Assembly: GCA_052379645.1 (NCBI GenBank)
Contig: JBQSYU010000001.1
Reading direction: 5' to 3' (one strand)
Origin: Arthrobacter_H sp030452125
Lineage (GTDB): Bacteria; Actinomycetota; Actinomycetes; Actinomycetales; Micrococcaceae
DNA: 64,000 nt
Both the position numbers and the translations under genes were made by a program. Numbering within the stretch: the first letter of the stretch is position 1; every line of letters begins with the position of its first letter. Shown here piece after piece: positions 24,264 to 33,350 of this stretch. Under the pieces are notes generated by a model, which was given only the letters and a program-made list of their open reading frames with translations, made no database searches and had not been told where the DNA came from.

Positions 24264-25500
24264 GGACCGTCGCTCCCGTCATGGGTCGGCGGGCCCCGGA
24301 GGCCCGAAGGAAGATGGCTGCCACCCCGACGGCGACCCCCTGCAGCAGGAGCACGAACAGGACCGCGCCGGCCCAGCCATGGGGGGCGAAAGCCAGTCCC
24401 ACGGCCCAGCCGAACAGGGAGGAGCCGGTGTAGTAGGCGAGGTTGTAGAGGCTGGCGGATTGGGCCCGGCCCGTGCGTCCGATCAGCGGGACCCAGCCAC
24501 TGGCGATGGCATGGGCCGAGAAGAAGCCTGCCGTGAAGATCACCAGGCCCACCAGCACGACGGCGATATGCGGCACCAGGGTCACCAGCAGGCCGACCGC
24601 CATCACGGCGATGGACCCCAGCAGGGAGGGCAGCCGGCCGAATTTCCCGACCAGGCGCCCGGCCTGCCGGGAGGACCAGGTCCCCGAGAGGTAGGCGAGG
24701 AACACCAGTGAGGTCAGCGAGGCGGGGATCAGGAAGGGCGCGGCCTCGAGCCGGAAGCCCAGGAAGTTGTAGACGGCCACGAAGCCGCCCATCAGCAGCA
24801 GCCCCTGCGCGTAGAGGGCGAGCAGCCGGACGTTGGCCAGGTTCGTCCATAGTTTCCGCCCCAGTCCGGGGGTGCCCGGGGAGCGGCGCGGGACGGGGGC
24901 GAATCCCTGGGGTTTCGGGGCCAACGCGATGAAGACCGCCGCGGCCACGGCAGCCAGCAGGGACACGGCCAGGGTCCCGACCCGCCAGGAGACCAGTTCA
25001 CTCAGCGGCCCGGCGACCAGCCGTCCCGAGAGCCCGCCCAGCGTGGTGCCCGAGATGTAGGTGCCGGCGGCGATGGCCGAATGCAGCGGATGGATTTCCT
25101 CGCTGAGGTAGGCCAGGGCGACGGCGGGGATCCCTCCCAGCGCCACGCCTTCCAGGAAGCGCAGTCCCAGCAGGGCCTGGAAGCCCGGGGAGGCCGGGAC
25201 CAGCAGGCCCAGGATGACCGCGGCCACCACGGCGCCTTGCATCGCCTTGAGCCGTCCGACCCGGTCCGCGACGGCGGACCAGCCGATGACCGAGACCGCC
25301 AGGCCCAGGGTGGCGGCCGAGACCCCCAGTGCCGCCCGGGCTTCGGAGATCCCTTCGGAGCGGGCCAGGGCCGGGAGCACCCCCTGGACCGAATACAGCT
25401 GGGAGAACGTGGCGACCCCCGCGGCGAAGAGCGCCAGGATCATGCGTCGATAGCCGGCCGAGCCGCGCTGGTGCCCCGGGAACTGGCCGGTTTCGCTCAT
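24256..25500 (-). CDS. MFS transporter (YnfM/arabinose-efflux-like)
   Basis: A 414-residue, 12-TM MFS protein. TM1 with FAAGVATFSQLYSVQGVLPA (about 25-44) and the motif-A loop ADRVGRLKAMQG (about 84-95) are typical of the YnfM-type efflux group, which often exports small metabolites. ATG 25500 overlaps the CPBP stop by 4 bp, and its own end overlaps the MATE start. Substrate unknown. Confidence 0.87.
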   Translation of the reverse strand: MSETGQFPGHQRGSAGYRRMILALFAAGVATFSQLYSVQGVLPALARSEGISEARAALGVSAATLGLAVSVIGWSAVADRVGRLKAMQGAVVAAVILGLLVPASPGFQALLGLRFLEGVALGGIPAVALAYLSEEIHPLHSAIAAGTYISGTTLGGLSGRLVAGPLSELVSWRVGTLAVSLLAAVAAAVFIALAPKPQGFAPVPRRSPGTPGLGRKLWTNLANVRLLALYAQGLLLMGGFVAVYNFLGFRLEAAPFLIPASLTSLVFLAYLSGTWSSRQAGRLVGKFGRLPSLLGSIAVMAVGLLVTLVPHIAVVLVGLVIFTAGFFSAHAIASGWVPLIGRTGRAQSASLYNLAYYTGSSLFGWAVGLAFAPHGWAGAVLFVLLLQGVAVGVAAIFLRASGARRPMTGATVHD

Positions 25501-26276
25501 GCCCCGGGCACCAGGGGAAGCAGGTAGTAGGCCACCGTCAGGGCGATCAGGTTGTTCAGCAGGTGGATGAGGTAGGAGTAGGCCAGCGAACGGCCGGTCA
25601 GCACGTAGGCGACGCTGATCACCGCCCCCAGGCTCAGATAGGGCACCGCTGCCATCGGCTCGAAGGAGCCCGTGCCCAGGAAATGCATGCCGGCGAACAG
25701 GATGATCGAGATGGCCACGCATACCCAGACGTTGAGTTTGCGGCTCAGCTTGCCGATCAGCAGGTGCCGGAAGATGTATTCCTCCACGAACGGCCCCATG
25801 ACCACCGCCATCACCAGCATGGTCGGGAAGGGGACCGTGGTGGTCATCCCCTCGATGGCCAGCTGGTTCTCGCTCTTCACTCCCCCGCCCAGGGACATGA
25901 TGATGATGGTGGTGACCACCAGGTTCGCCACCCAGGCCCCGGGGATCATGAACACCTTGGCCCAGGGGTTGGATCCGAAGGTGCCGAAGGAGTGTTTCAG
26001 CGTGGGGAAGGCCATGATCATGGCCCCGCTGAACAGCACGGCGTAGACGATGAAGTTCATGGCCGCGGAGGCCGTCTCCGCGGTGCTGAAGGTGTCCGTG
26101 AAGCCCGGGATGAGCCTCAGCAGCGAGGCGGCCCCGGCGACGAAGAGCACCACGTAGGCCAGGACCATGACCGCATCCCCCACCCGGAAGGCCCCCGGGA
26201 GGAACCGTGCGTTCCTGCCGGGCCGCGGCACACGGGGGGAGGGTCCCGGCGCGGCCGGCTGCGTGGTGGGATGCAT
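25497..26276 (-). CDS. CPBP-family intramembrane metalloprotease (Abi/CAAX type)
   Basis: A 259-residue protein with about eight membrane helices. It carries the CPBP motif set: EEYIFRHLL (EExxxR type, about residues 161-169), a second His motif in GMHFLGTG (about 196-203) and HLLNNLIAL (about 238-246). Members process membrane peptides or prenylated substrates; in bacteria some confer bacteriocin immunity. It is the first gene of the CPBP-MFS-MATE operon. ATG 26276 is the first start after a weak AGGG region. Confidence 0.88.
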   Translation of the reverse strand: MHPTTQPAAPGPSPRVPRPGRNARFLPGAFRVGDAVMVLAYVVLFVAGAASLLRLIPGFTDTFSTAETASAAMNFIVYAVLFSGAMIMAFPTLKHSFGTFGSNPWAKVFMIPGAWVANLVVTTIIIMSLGGGVKSENQLAIEGMTTTVPFPTMLVMAVVMGPFVEEYIFRHLLIGKLSRKLNVWVCVAISIILFAGMHFLGTGSFEPMAAVPYLSLGAVISVAYVLTGRSLAYSYLIHLLNNLIALTVAYYLLPLVPGA

Positions 26277-26322
26277 GGTTCCACCCTAGCGACTGTTGCC
26301 GACAGCGACCGTCTCGACCGGC

Positions 26323-27114
26323 TCAGGTTTCGGGGGCGATGAGGACCTTGTATCCGCTCTCTTCCAACTGCTGCCGCTGCTGCGCGGTGATCCCCGGGTC
26401 GGTGATGACGTGGCGCAGATCATCCCCGTCCACCGAGGCGAAGGAGCGCACCCCGATCTTGGAGGAGTCGACCACCAGATAGCTGCGCAGGGCCCGGACG
26501 CCCATGAGTTCGTTCACGGCGGCCTCCCCTTCGTCGGCCACGGTGGCCCCGGCCTGCGCATGCAGGCCGCCGACCCCGATGAAGGCCAGATCCAGGGTGA
26601 CCCGGCCCAGCGTCTGTTCGGCGAAGGGTCCCACGAGTTCGTAGGAGCGCGGGTTGAGCACCCCGCCGGTGACCATGACCTTCACATGGTTGCGCACCGC
26701 CAGCGTCGAGGCGATGTTCACCGCATTCGTCACCACGGTCAGGGTCGGCCGGGCCGGCTCCTGCTGCAGGTCGGCCCTCAGCCCCAGGGCGGTGGCGATC
26801 GCCGAACTGGTCGTGCCCCCGGAGAGCCCGATGCTCATATCTGCTTCGACCAGCGAGGCCGCGTAGGCCCCGATCCAGCGTTTGCGGGTGGCCGCCGGGT
26901 CCCTGTTGTATTTTCCGGGCAGATCGTAGGCCAGGGCATTGGTCGTGGCCCCGCCATGGGTGCGGGTCAGCAACCGCTGGGAATCCAGCGAATCCAGGTC
27001 CCGGCGGGCCGTGGCCGGGGAGACCCCGAGCTTGTCCACGATCTCGTCGACCTCCACCTGTCCGTCCTGGGACAGCAGGGCGAGGATGGAGCTGAGCCGC
27101 TCGTTGCGTGTCAT
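26323..27114 (-). CDS. DeoR-family transcriptional regulator of the sugar locus
   Basis: A 263-residue DeoR regulator. The N-terminal winged HTH (VDEIVDKLGVSPATARRDLD, about 22-41) carries the family motif, followed by LTRTHGGA. The C-terminal DeoRC sugar-phosphate-binding domain has the LSGGTTS motif (about 98-104). Such proteins are released from DNA by phosphorylated sugars. It is last in the minus-strand ABC operon, 7 bp after the second permease. Candidate operators are the palindromes at 30388-30404 and 34319-34336. Confidence 0.9.
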   Translation of the reverse strand: MTRNERLSSILALLSQDGQVEVDEIVDKLGVSPATARRDLDSLDSQRLLTRTHGGATTNALAYDLPGKYNRDPAATRKRWIGAYAASLVEADMSIGLSGGTTSSAIATALGLRADLQQEPARPTLTVVTNAVNIASTLAVRNHVKVMVTGGVLNPRSYELVGPFAEQTLGRVTLDLAFIGVGGLHAQAGATVADEGEAAVNELMGVRALRSYLVVDSSKIGVRSFASVDGDDLRHVITDPGITAQQRQQLEESGYKVLIAPET

Positions 27115-27121
27115 CCCGGCG

Positions 27122-27979
27122 CTACTTCGTCGCCCCGGCGGCCAGGCCGCCGATGAGACGCTTCTCGATGAGCATGAACAAGATGATCACCGGCAGGATC
27201 GCGACGATCGAGACCCCGAACACGTACTGCCATGCGGTGGAGTACTGTCCCACGAAGCGGGTCAACGCGACCGACAGCGGCTGGTTCTCCGCCGTGGACA
27301 GGATGACCAGCGAGGCGGCGAATTCGTTCCAGCAGGCGACGAAGGTGAAGATCAGCGCGGTGACGATCCCCGGCCACACCAGCGGCAGGTTGACCGTGAA
27401 CAGCACCCGGAGCTTTCCGGCGCCGTCGAGCTGGGCCGCTTCGTCGACCTCCTTGGGGACCCCCGCGAAGAAGGTGTGCATGATCCACACGGCGAAGGCC
27501 AGGTTGAAGGCGGCGTTGATCAGGATCATCGCCAACCAGGTGTCGTAGAGGTTGAAGACCAGCATTTCCTTGAACAGCCCGACCGTGAGGATCGCCGGCT
27601 GCAGCATCTGGGTCACGATGACCAGGAACATGAAGGCCATTTTTCCGCGGTACTTGAACCGGGCGCTGTAGTAGGCGGCAGGCATGGCCACCAGCAACAC
27701 CAGCAGGGTCGCCGCGACGGCGATCACCACGGTGGAGATCAGGTTGTAGGCCACCGGGGTCTCGGGGGTGTCCCACATGGTCAGGTAGTTCGACCACTGG
27801 GCTCCATCGCGCGGCAGGTAGTCCGGGGGCACGGAGAGGATCTCCGAGCGGGTCTTCAGGGACCCGATGAACATGACGGCATAGGGGATCAGGAAGATGG
27901 CGGCCACGATCAGCCCGACCGTCATCCGGCCCACGACGACCCGTCGGCTCGCGTGGTCTTCGGTGGTGAGAAGTGCCAC
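27122..27979 (-). CDS. Sugar ABC transporter permease (MalG-like)
   Basis: A 285-residue, 6-TM carbohydrate permease of the MalG type. The EAA loop, which contacts the ATPase, is EVDEAAQLDGAGKLRVLFTV (about 197-216). It lies 3 bp after the MalF-like gene, in an operon order of binding protein, MalF, MalG, DeoR. No ATPase gene is present, as is usual in actinobacteria that share one MsiK/UgpC-type ATPase. Confidence 0.92.
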   Translation of the reverse strand: MALLTTEDHASRRVVVGRMTVGLIVAAIFLIPYAVMFIGSLKTRSEILSVPPDYLPRDGAQWSNYLTMWDTPETPVAYNLISTVVIAVAATLLVLLVAMPAAYYSARFKYRGKMAFMFLVIVTQMLQPAILTVGLFKEMLVFNLYDTWLAMILINAAFNLAFAVWIMHTFFAGVPKEVDEAAQLDGAGKLRVLFTVNLPLVWPGIVTALIFTFVACWNEFAASLVILSTAENQPLSVALTRFVGQYSTAWQYVFGVSIVAILPVIILFMLIEKRLIGGLAAGATK

Positions 27980-27982
27980 GGT

Positions 27983-28942
27983 CTAGACCTCCTTCATGGG
28001 TTTCACGGCCCAGACGTAGATGGCCACGATGACGACGACGATGCCGAAGTTGACCACCGACAAGGCACTGGCGATGTCGATCTGGCGATCGAACTGCAGG
28101 ACCTTGAAGATGTAGGTCATCAGGGTGTCGGCGTCGTAGCCGGGGATCGACCCGGTCATGACCTTCAGGATCGGCAGGTTGTTGAAGACGTTGATGATGT
28201 TGATCAGTACCGAGACCGCCAGCGCGCCGCGCAACTGCGGCAGCACGACCAGGAAGTACGTCCGCCAGCGTCCGGCGCCGTCGACCTTGGCCGCCTCCAG
28301 CGTGTCACCGGGAATGGCCTGGATGCCGGCCAGGATCGTGTAGGTGGTGAAGGGGATGGACACGAAGACGGCCACCGCCATGGCCACCATCAACGCCGAT
28401 GAGGCGTGCTGGGTGAAGCCGTAGGAACTGTCCAGCAGCCCGGTATCGGTGAGGAACTTGTTGAAGATCCCGTAGTTGGGGTCCATCGAGTAGTAGAACA
28501 GCGTGGTGGTCATCACGACGCTGGCCGCCCAGGGGACGATCACTGCCATGCGCACCAGGGTGCGGCCGGGGAACGGCTTGGACAGGAACTGGGCCAGGCC
28601 CAGGGAGATCAGCACGGTGAAGAACACCACGACCACGACCCACAGGACCGAGTTCAGCATGATCCTGGGGATGTTCGGGTCGCTGAAGACCTGGCTGAAG
28701 TTCGCCAGCCCCACCGAGCCCAGATCGGTGCCGATCTGGCTGATCTTGCGCGTGGAGTTGTAGATCATGTACCCGGCGGGGAACACCACGATCACCAGGA
28801 TCAGGACCAGCGCCGGGGAGATCCAGGGCAGGGCGGATCTGAAGGAGGAGCCCTCGGCCGACGTGCGCCGTTTGGAGCGCCGGGGTTTCGGGGGCCCGGG
28901 GGGATCGGCCACCCCGGTCCTGGCCGGTGCGGTGGTGCTCAT
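27983..28942 (-). CDS. Sugar ABC transporter permease (MalF-like)
   Basis: A 319-residue permease with a basic proline-rich N-terminal tail and six TM helices. The EAA loop is DTLEAAKVDGAGRWRTYFLV (about 228-247). ATG 28942 has AGGAGACCAGT upstream. It partners with the MalG-like protein (27122-27979). A strong hairpin at 28975-29035 separates it from the binding-protein gene and may lower its expression relative to that gene. Confidence 0.92.
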   Translation of the reverse strand: MSTTAPARTGVADPPGPPKPRRSKRRTSAEGSSFRSALPWISPALVLILVIVVFPAGYMIYNSTRKISQIGTDLGSVGLANFSQVFSDPNIPRIMLNSVLWVVVVVFFTVLISLGLAQFLSKPFPGRTLVRMAVIVPWAASVVMTTTLFYYSMDPNYGIFNKFLTDTGLLDSSYGFTQHASSALMVAMAVAVFVSIPFTTYTILAGIQAIPGDTLEAAKVDGAGRWRTYFLVVLPQLRGALAVSVLINIINVFNNLPILKVMTGSIPGYDADTLMTYIFKVLQFDRQIDIASALSVVNFGIVVVIVAIYVWAVKPMKEV

Positions 28943-28974
28943 ACTGGTCTCCTGACCTGGTCTTCGTCTGTTCC

Positions 28975-29035
28975 GGGCCCCACGAGGCTCCGCGGCCCGC
29001 CGGCTATGCCAGCGGGCCGCGGAGTCGGTGGGCCC
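28975..29035 (-). terminator. Intra-operon hairpin between binding-protein and permease genes
   Basis: A long GC-rich stem (arms about 28975-29003 and 29009-29035, including CCGCGGCCCGC and GCGGGCCGCGG) without a T-run lies between the two genes. Such stems often act as partial terminators or 3'-end protectors, giving excess binding protein. Confidence 0.65.
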
Positions 29036-29066
29036 TTCCGCCGTGGTCGGCGGGTCCGGCCGCGGG

Positions 29067-30320
29067 CTACTTGGCCGCGTCGGCCTTCTTCTGGATCTCG
29101 GCGAGCACGTCGGATGCGGACTTGCCGGTGGCGATCTGGCCCATGAGCGACTTGAAGGCGCCATCGGTGGCGTTCCAGGCCGGGTTCGTCGTCGGGTAGA
29201 AGACGGCGTTGGGCAGCAGTTCCAGGAACGGCTTCAGCGTCTCGTCGGAGGACATCTCCTCGGAGACCGAGGTGGTGGTGGGCAGGAAGCCCTCGGTCTG
29301 CACCCAGTTGCTGTACACGTCGTCGCTAAAGAAGTAGTCCATGAACTTCTTCACGGATTCGGACTTGCTGCCGTCGTTCTTGAAGGAGAGCATGCGGTCC
29401 GCGACGCCCAGCGTTGCCGGGTCACCGGTGTTGGTGGCGACGGGGGCGATCCCGTACTTCAGGTCCGGGTTCTCCTCCTCGATCTGCCCGACGGTCTGCG
29501 GCAGCACGTAGGCGAAGCCTAGCTTGCCCTGGATGAAGGTGTTCAGCATCGGGGTGCGCTGCGTGGAGCCGGGGTTCTTCTGCGTGGCGCCTTCCTTGAC
29601 CATCTTCTGCATGAACTCGGCGGCCTCGACGTTCTTCGGGGTGTCGACCTCGATGGACTTCTCGTCACCGAAGTCCCCACCGTTGCCGGCGAACCAGATC
29701 AGCGATTCACCCTGGGCCTCCTCGGACCCCAGCGGCATGCCGTAGCCGTCGGCCTTGGTGTCCTTGCTGATGGCCTTGGAGGCGGTCAACAACTCGTCCC
29801 AGGTCGTGGGGACCTCGTCGACGCCGGCTTCCTTCATGAGGTCTTCGTTATAGGCCAGTGCGCGGGCCGAGGCGATCAGCGGCAGACCGTACTGGGTGCC
29901 GTCGAACTTCTCGTTGTCGGCGAAGGAGGTCTGGAAGTTCTCCAGCGTATCGGCGGAGGCGATGTCCTCGGCCGGGGCCAACAGGTCCTCTTCGGCGAAG
30001 CCGGCGAAGGCGCCGCCGCCGTAGATGTCCGGGGCCTTGTCGCCCTGCAACTTGGTCTTCAGGACGCTTTCGATGTTCTCCCAGGACTGGATCTCCAGAT
30101 CCACCTTGACCTCGGGGTTCTCCTTCTCGAAGCCGTCGATGACGTCTTGCCACAGCGCCTTGGTGCCATCGGAGTAGCTGGGCACCAGCATGCTCAGCGT
30201 GGTGGTGTCCCCGGAGGCGTCCCCGCCCTCGTCGCCGCCGCCGAAGCCGCAGCCGGTCAGGACCAGCGAACCGGCAGCCACGCCGGCCAGCAGGGTTGCG
30301 CGTAGTGAACGTTTCTGCAT
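29067..30320 (-). CDS. Extracellular sugar-binding lipoprotein of an ABC transporter
   Basis: A 417-residue class I solute-binding protein. The signal peptide is residues 1-24 with the lipobox LVLTGC, so Cys24 is lipidated and anchors the protein outside the membrane. The mature protein has the two-lobe layout of sugar-binding proteins (TTLSMLVPSYSDGTKALWQD start; GKLGFAYVLPQTVGQI hinge region at about 268-283). It is the first gene of the ABC-DeoR operon. Its neighbours suggest it binds galactosamine, GalNAc or a related hexosamine; this is inferred. Confidence 0.92.
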   Translation of the reverse strand: MQKRSLRATLLAGVAAGSLVLTGCGFGGGDEGGDASGDTTTLSMLVPSYSDGTKALWQDVIDGFEKENPEVKVDLEIQSWENIESVLKTKLQGDKAPDIYGGGAFAGFAEEDLLAPAEDIASADTLENFQTSFADNEKFDGTQYGLPLIASARALAYNEDLMKEAGVDEVPTTWDELLTASKAISKDTKADGYGMPLGSEEAQGESLIWFAGNGGDFGDEKSIEVDTPKNVEAAEFMQKMVKEGATQKNPGSTQRTPMLNTFIQGKLGFAYVLPQTVGQIEEENPDLKYGIAPVATNTGDPATLGVADRMLSFKNDGSKSESVKKFMDYFFSDDVYSNWVQTEGFLPTTTSVSEEMSSDETLKPFLELLPNAVFYPTTNPAWNATDGAFKSLMGQIATGKSASDVLAEIQKKADAAK

Positions 30321-30387
30321 GATTCCCCATCTCGAAGGTGTGCGTCGGCGAGTGATCCGAAGCCAATTCATAATTGAAAATGCTCTA

Positions 30388-30404
30388 ATCGACCTTAAGT
30401 CGAT
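30388..30404. promoter_or_regulatory. Palindrome upstream of the ABC operon, candidate DeoR operator
   Basis: ATCGACCTTAAGTCGAT is an inverted repeat with 6-bp arms, in an AT-rich promoter region about 70 bp upstream of the binding-protein gene. Binding by the locus DeoR protein is inferred. Confidence 0.5.
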
Positions 30405-30513
30405 CAATAAAGAACATGATTATGACAGTAATGTGACTGGGGTCTCGTCGTCAAGTCCCCTTGTCAACTGCTTTGGCACGACGTTCCGACCCCCTCGAAG
30501 CGGCGGGAACGGG

Positions 30514-31371
30514 CTAGGCCGGTGCGCTTCCGTCGTCCTGCAGGGCAAACAGCCCGAGCATGCGGCCGGCTTCCTTCGCCATGCGGGCCCGACCGGCTCC
30601 GACGTATTTGCGGGAGTCGACCACGGTCTCGTCGGCTGCCAGGTACTCGCGGATCCCGGCGGTGAAGAATCCGTTGAGATGGGTGGAGACGTTGATCTTG
30701 CGCATGCCTGCACGGATGGCGGCCACGATGTTCTCGTCGGAGACCCCCGAGGAGCCGTGCAGCACCAGGGGAACGTCCACGGCATCCGCCAGCCGGGAGA
30801 TCAGCTCCACATCCAGTTCGGCGGATCTGCTGGTCATGGCATGGGAGGATCCGACGGCGACCGCCAGGGCGTCGACCCCGGTGGCCGCGACGAAGGCGGC
30901 GGCCTCGGCCGGATCGGTGCGCACGCCCGGCGCGTGGGCCCCGCCCTTGCCCCCGACCTTGCCCAGCTCGGCCTCGATGTAGACCCCCCGGTCATGCGCG
31001 TAACGGGCCACCCGGGCCGTGGCGGCAACATTGTCGTCATAATCCAGATGGGCGCCGTCGTACATGACCGAGCCGAAGCCCAGCTCCACGGCCTGGAGGG
31101 CCAGCTCCTCGCTTTCGGCATGATCCAGGTGCACGGAGACCGGCACGGACGCGCCGCGGGCGATCGCCAGGCAGGCCAGGCCGATCGGCTCCAGGGCACC
31201 GTGGTAGGCCACGCAGTTCTCGGAGATCTGCAGGATCACCGGCAGACCCGCTTCCTCGGCCCCGGCGACGAGGGCCTCGGCCGTTTCCAGGTGGATCACG
31301 TTGAAGGCGCCCTGCCCCCGCCCGGCGTCGGCGGCGGCGGTCATCAGTTCACGGGTGGTGCTCAAGGCCAT
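30514..31371 (-). CDS. Class II fructose/tagatose-bisphosphate aldolase (AgaY/KbaY-like)
   Basis: A 285-residue class II (zinc) aldolase. Zinc and active-site motifs are present: SVHLDHAES (about residues 77-85), EAELGKVGGKGG (about 133-144), AVGSSHAM and PLVLHGSSGVSD (about 208-219), plus INVSTHLN. It cleaves tagatose- or fructose-1,6-bisphosphate into glycerone phosphate and glyceraldehyde 3-phosphate. As last gene after a PfkB kinase and SIS isomerase, tagatose-1,6-bisphosphate is the favoured substrate. The ribosome site before ATG 31371 is weak. Confidence 0.88.
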   Translation of the reverse strand: MALSTTRELMTAAADAGRGQGAFNVIHLETAEALVAGAEEAGLPVILQISENCVAYHGALEPIGLACLAIARGASVPVSVHLDHAESEELALQAVELGFGSVMYDGAHLDYDDNVAATARVARYAHDRGVYIEAELGKVGGKGGAHAPGVRTDPAEAAAFVAATGVDALAVAVGSSHAMTSRSAELDVELISRLADAVDVPLVLHGSSGVSDENIVAAIRAGMRKINVSTHLNGFFTAGIREYLAADETVVDSRKYVGAGRARMAKEAGRMLGLFALQDDGSAPA

Positions 31372-31420
31372 GGAGGGTCCGGCTTTCGGTTGAAGGGGTG
31401 GTTCTGGGTGGCTGCGGTTT

Positions 31421-32383
31421 CTAGTGCCGGGTGACCACGAGCCGGCGGGCCAGCTCCGGATGGCTGGGGTGCAGTTCCCCGGCGGCCGGCATGAGTACCG
31501 CCGAGGCGGACCAGGCGGCCGCGCGGCGGACCAGGGCCTCGGCATCGAGCCCCTCGGCCACCCCGGAAGCCAGGGCGGCCACGCAGGCGTCGCCGGCCCC
31601 CGTGGGGTTGCCGTGAAGGGGTTCGGGTAGCCGGGCCGATATCGACCGTCCGGGGGTTGCGGCCTCGAAGAGGCTCAGCCCGTCTTCACCGGCGCTGACG
31701 ACCACGCGCCGTGCCCCCAGTTCCAGCAGGAGCCCGGCGCCCCGGGCGATCTCCGATTCCCCGGTGGCCTCGAGGAGTTCGTGATGGTTGGGTTTGAGCA
31801 CATCGGCCCCGGCCCTGGCCGCGGCCAGCAGTCCGGCCCCCGAGGTGTCGATGAGGCAGGGGACCCCTCCGGCGCGGGCGGCCCGGACCAGCCAGGGGTA
31901 GAAACCGGAGCCGTATCCGGCCTCCTGATCGGCTTCGGCCTCCCCGGGCCCGGCGGCCCCACCGGGGAGCGAGCCCGATCCCACGACGACGTCGGCCCCG
32001 GGGATCGAGTCCAGGACGGCACGCTGGACGGCGTCCCATTCGGCGGCCTCGAGGCCTCCGCCGTGTTCGTTGAAGATCGTGGTCATCCCGGTCCCGCGGT
32101 CGACCAAGGCGAAGCTGCGTCGGGTGCCGGGGGCCACGGGGACCAGCGTGTTCCCGATGCCGGAGGCGTCCAGTTCGGTGGCGAAGGTCTCCCCGGCCCC
32201 GCCACCTCGGGTGGCGATGGCGTGGACGGAACTGCCCTGGCGGTGCAGGATGCGGGCGACATTCAGCCCCTTGCCTCCGGCGCGGACGCCCGGGGCGGGG
32301 ACCCGGTTGGTCCCACCCACGGCGAGATGATCGACATCGTAGGTTTCGTCCAGGGCCGGATTGGGGGTGATGGTCAGGATCAC
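31421..32383 (-). CDS. PfkB-family hexose-phosphate kinase (tagatose-6-phosphate/1-phosphofructokinase type)
   Basis: A 320-residue PfkB kinase of the 1-phosphofructokinase/LacC group, starting ILTITPNPALDETYDVDHLA, with the nucleotide-binding GGKGLNVARIL (about residues 36-46) and the C-terminal anion hole GNPTGAGDACVAALASG (about 265-281) holding the catalytic Asp. The start is GTG 32383, which overlaps the ROK stop (GTGA) after an AAGGAG site. Context suggests it phosphorylates tagatose 6-phosphate. Confidence 0.88.
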   Translation of the reverse strand: MILTITPNPALDETYDVDHLAVGGTNRVPAPGVRAGGKGLNVARILHRQGSSVHAIATRGGGAGETFATELDASGIGNTLVPVAPGTRRSFALVDRGTGMTTIFNEHGGGLEAAEWDAVQRAVLDSIPGADVVVGSGSLPGGAAGPGEAEADQEAGYGSGFYPWLVRAARAGGVPCLIDTSGAGLLAAARAGADVLKPNHHELLEATGESEIARGAGLLLELGARRVVVSAGEDGLSLFEAATPGRSISARLPEPLHGNPTGAGDACVAALASGVAEGLDAEALVRRAAAWSASAVLMPAAGELHPSHPELARRLVVTRH

Positions 32384-33321
32384 GGGGTCTCCTTGGTTGC
32401 GGCCGACCGGGCGGCCTCGGCCCGCAGATACGCCCCACGCAATCCGGCGTCCTGGCCCAGTTCGGCGGTGATGATCCGTGGTGTGCGGTGGAAGGACAGC
32501 CGGGCGTCCACGGCGGCGCGCAACGGAACCAGCAGGTCGTCCCCGGCCTGGGCGAGCCCGCCGCCGACGATGACGGCCTCGGGGCCCACGGAGGCACAGA
32601 GCTGGGCGATGGAGAAGGACAGGGCCTCGACGGCCGCGTCCCAGCAGTGCGCCGCGTCGGTGTCCCCGGTACGCCGGCGTTCGAGGACTTCGCGGGCACC
32701 ATCGACTTCCGTTCCGGTGGCCCGCGTGTAGTTCCGGGCAATGGCGGCGGCGGATCCCACGGTTTCGAGGCAGCCGTGGGCGCCGCAGGGGCAGTCCAGG
32801 CCCCCCGGGACGGCGGCGTGGCCGATCTCCCCGGCAAAACCTCCGGCTTCGAGCCGGCGGCCGTCGACGAAGAGCGCCCCGGCGATGCCGGTGCCGATGA
32901 CCAGGACGGCCGTGTTGGCCGCCTGCCGACCCAACACCCGGCCGGCGCCCAGGGCTAGTTCGGCCTCCCCGGCGGTTCCGACGTCGTGGCCGAATCCGGT
33001 GGGGATCCCGAAGCGTTCGGTGCACAGCCGACGGAAGGGCACGTTGCGCCATCCCAGGTTCGAGGAGAAGACCCCGGTGCCGGCCTGCTCATCGACGGTT
33101 CCGCACACCACGACCCCGGCGGCCACCGGGGTCAGCGACGGGGATCCGGCCAGCAACCGGCCGCGCAGCACGTCGAGCTCGGCCAGGACCGCGGCGGCCT
33201 CCGGGTCCCCGGCCTGCGGGGTCGGGGACCTCAGGACCGTATGCAGGGTGCCGTCGGGGGTCGCCAGGGCGGCCTTGATGTCGGTGCCGCCGATGTCGAA
33301 GAGCAGGTAAGCCGGTTCCAT
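32380..33321 (-). CDS. ROK-family sugar kinase
   Basis: A 313-residue ROK kinase. The N-terminal phosphate loop is LFDIGGTDIKAAL (about 7-19); the catalytic region has EIGHAAV; the zinc motif is CPCGAHGCLE (about 157-166). It phosphorylates a hexose or N-acetylhexosamine with ATP. In the locus it would make galactosamine- or GalNAc-6-phosphate, like AgaK. It sits 29 bp after the SIS gene. Confidence 0.9.
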   Translation of the reverse strand: MEPAYLLFDIGGTDIKAALATPDGTLHTVLRSPTPQAGDPEAAAVLAELDVLRGRLLAGSPSLTPVAAGVVVCGTVDEQAGTGVFSSNLGWRNVPFRRLCTERFGIPTGFGHDVGTAGEAELALGAGRVLGRQAANTAVLVIGTGIAGALFVDGRRLEAGGFAGEIGHAAVPGGLDCPCGAHGCLETVGSAAAIARNYTRATGTEVDGAREVLERRRTGDTDAAHCWDAAVEALSFSIAQLCASVGPEAVIVGGGLAQAGDDLLVPLRAAVDARLSFHRTPRIITAELGQDAGLRGAYLRAEAARSAATKETP

Positions 33322-33350
33322 GGGTGTGGTGCGCCAGACCGGGGCGGACC

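Noticed and set aside
31421..33052. Extended PfkB frame
   Set aside because: The extra N-terminus is antisense-frame noise within the ROK kinase gene; GTG 32383 has the ribosome site.
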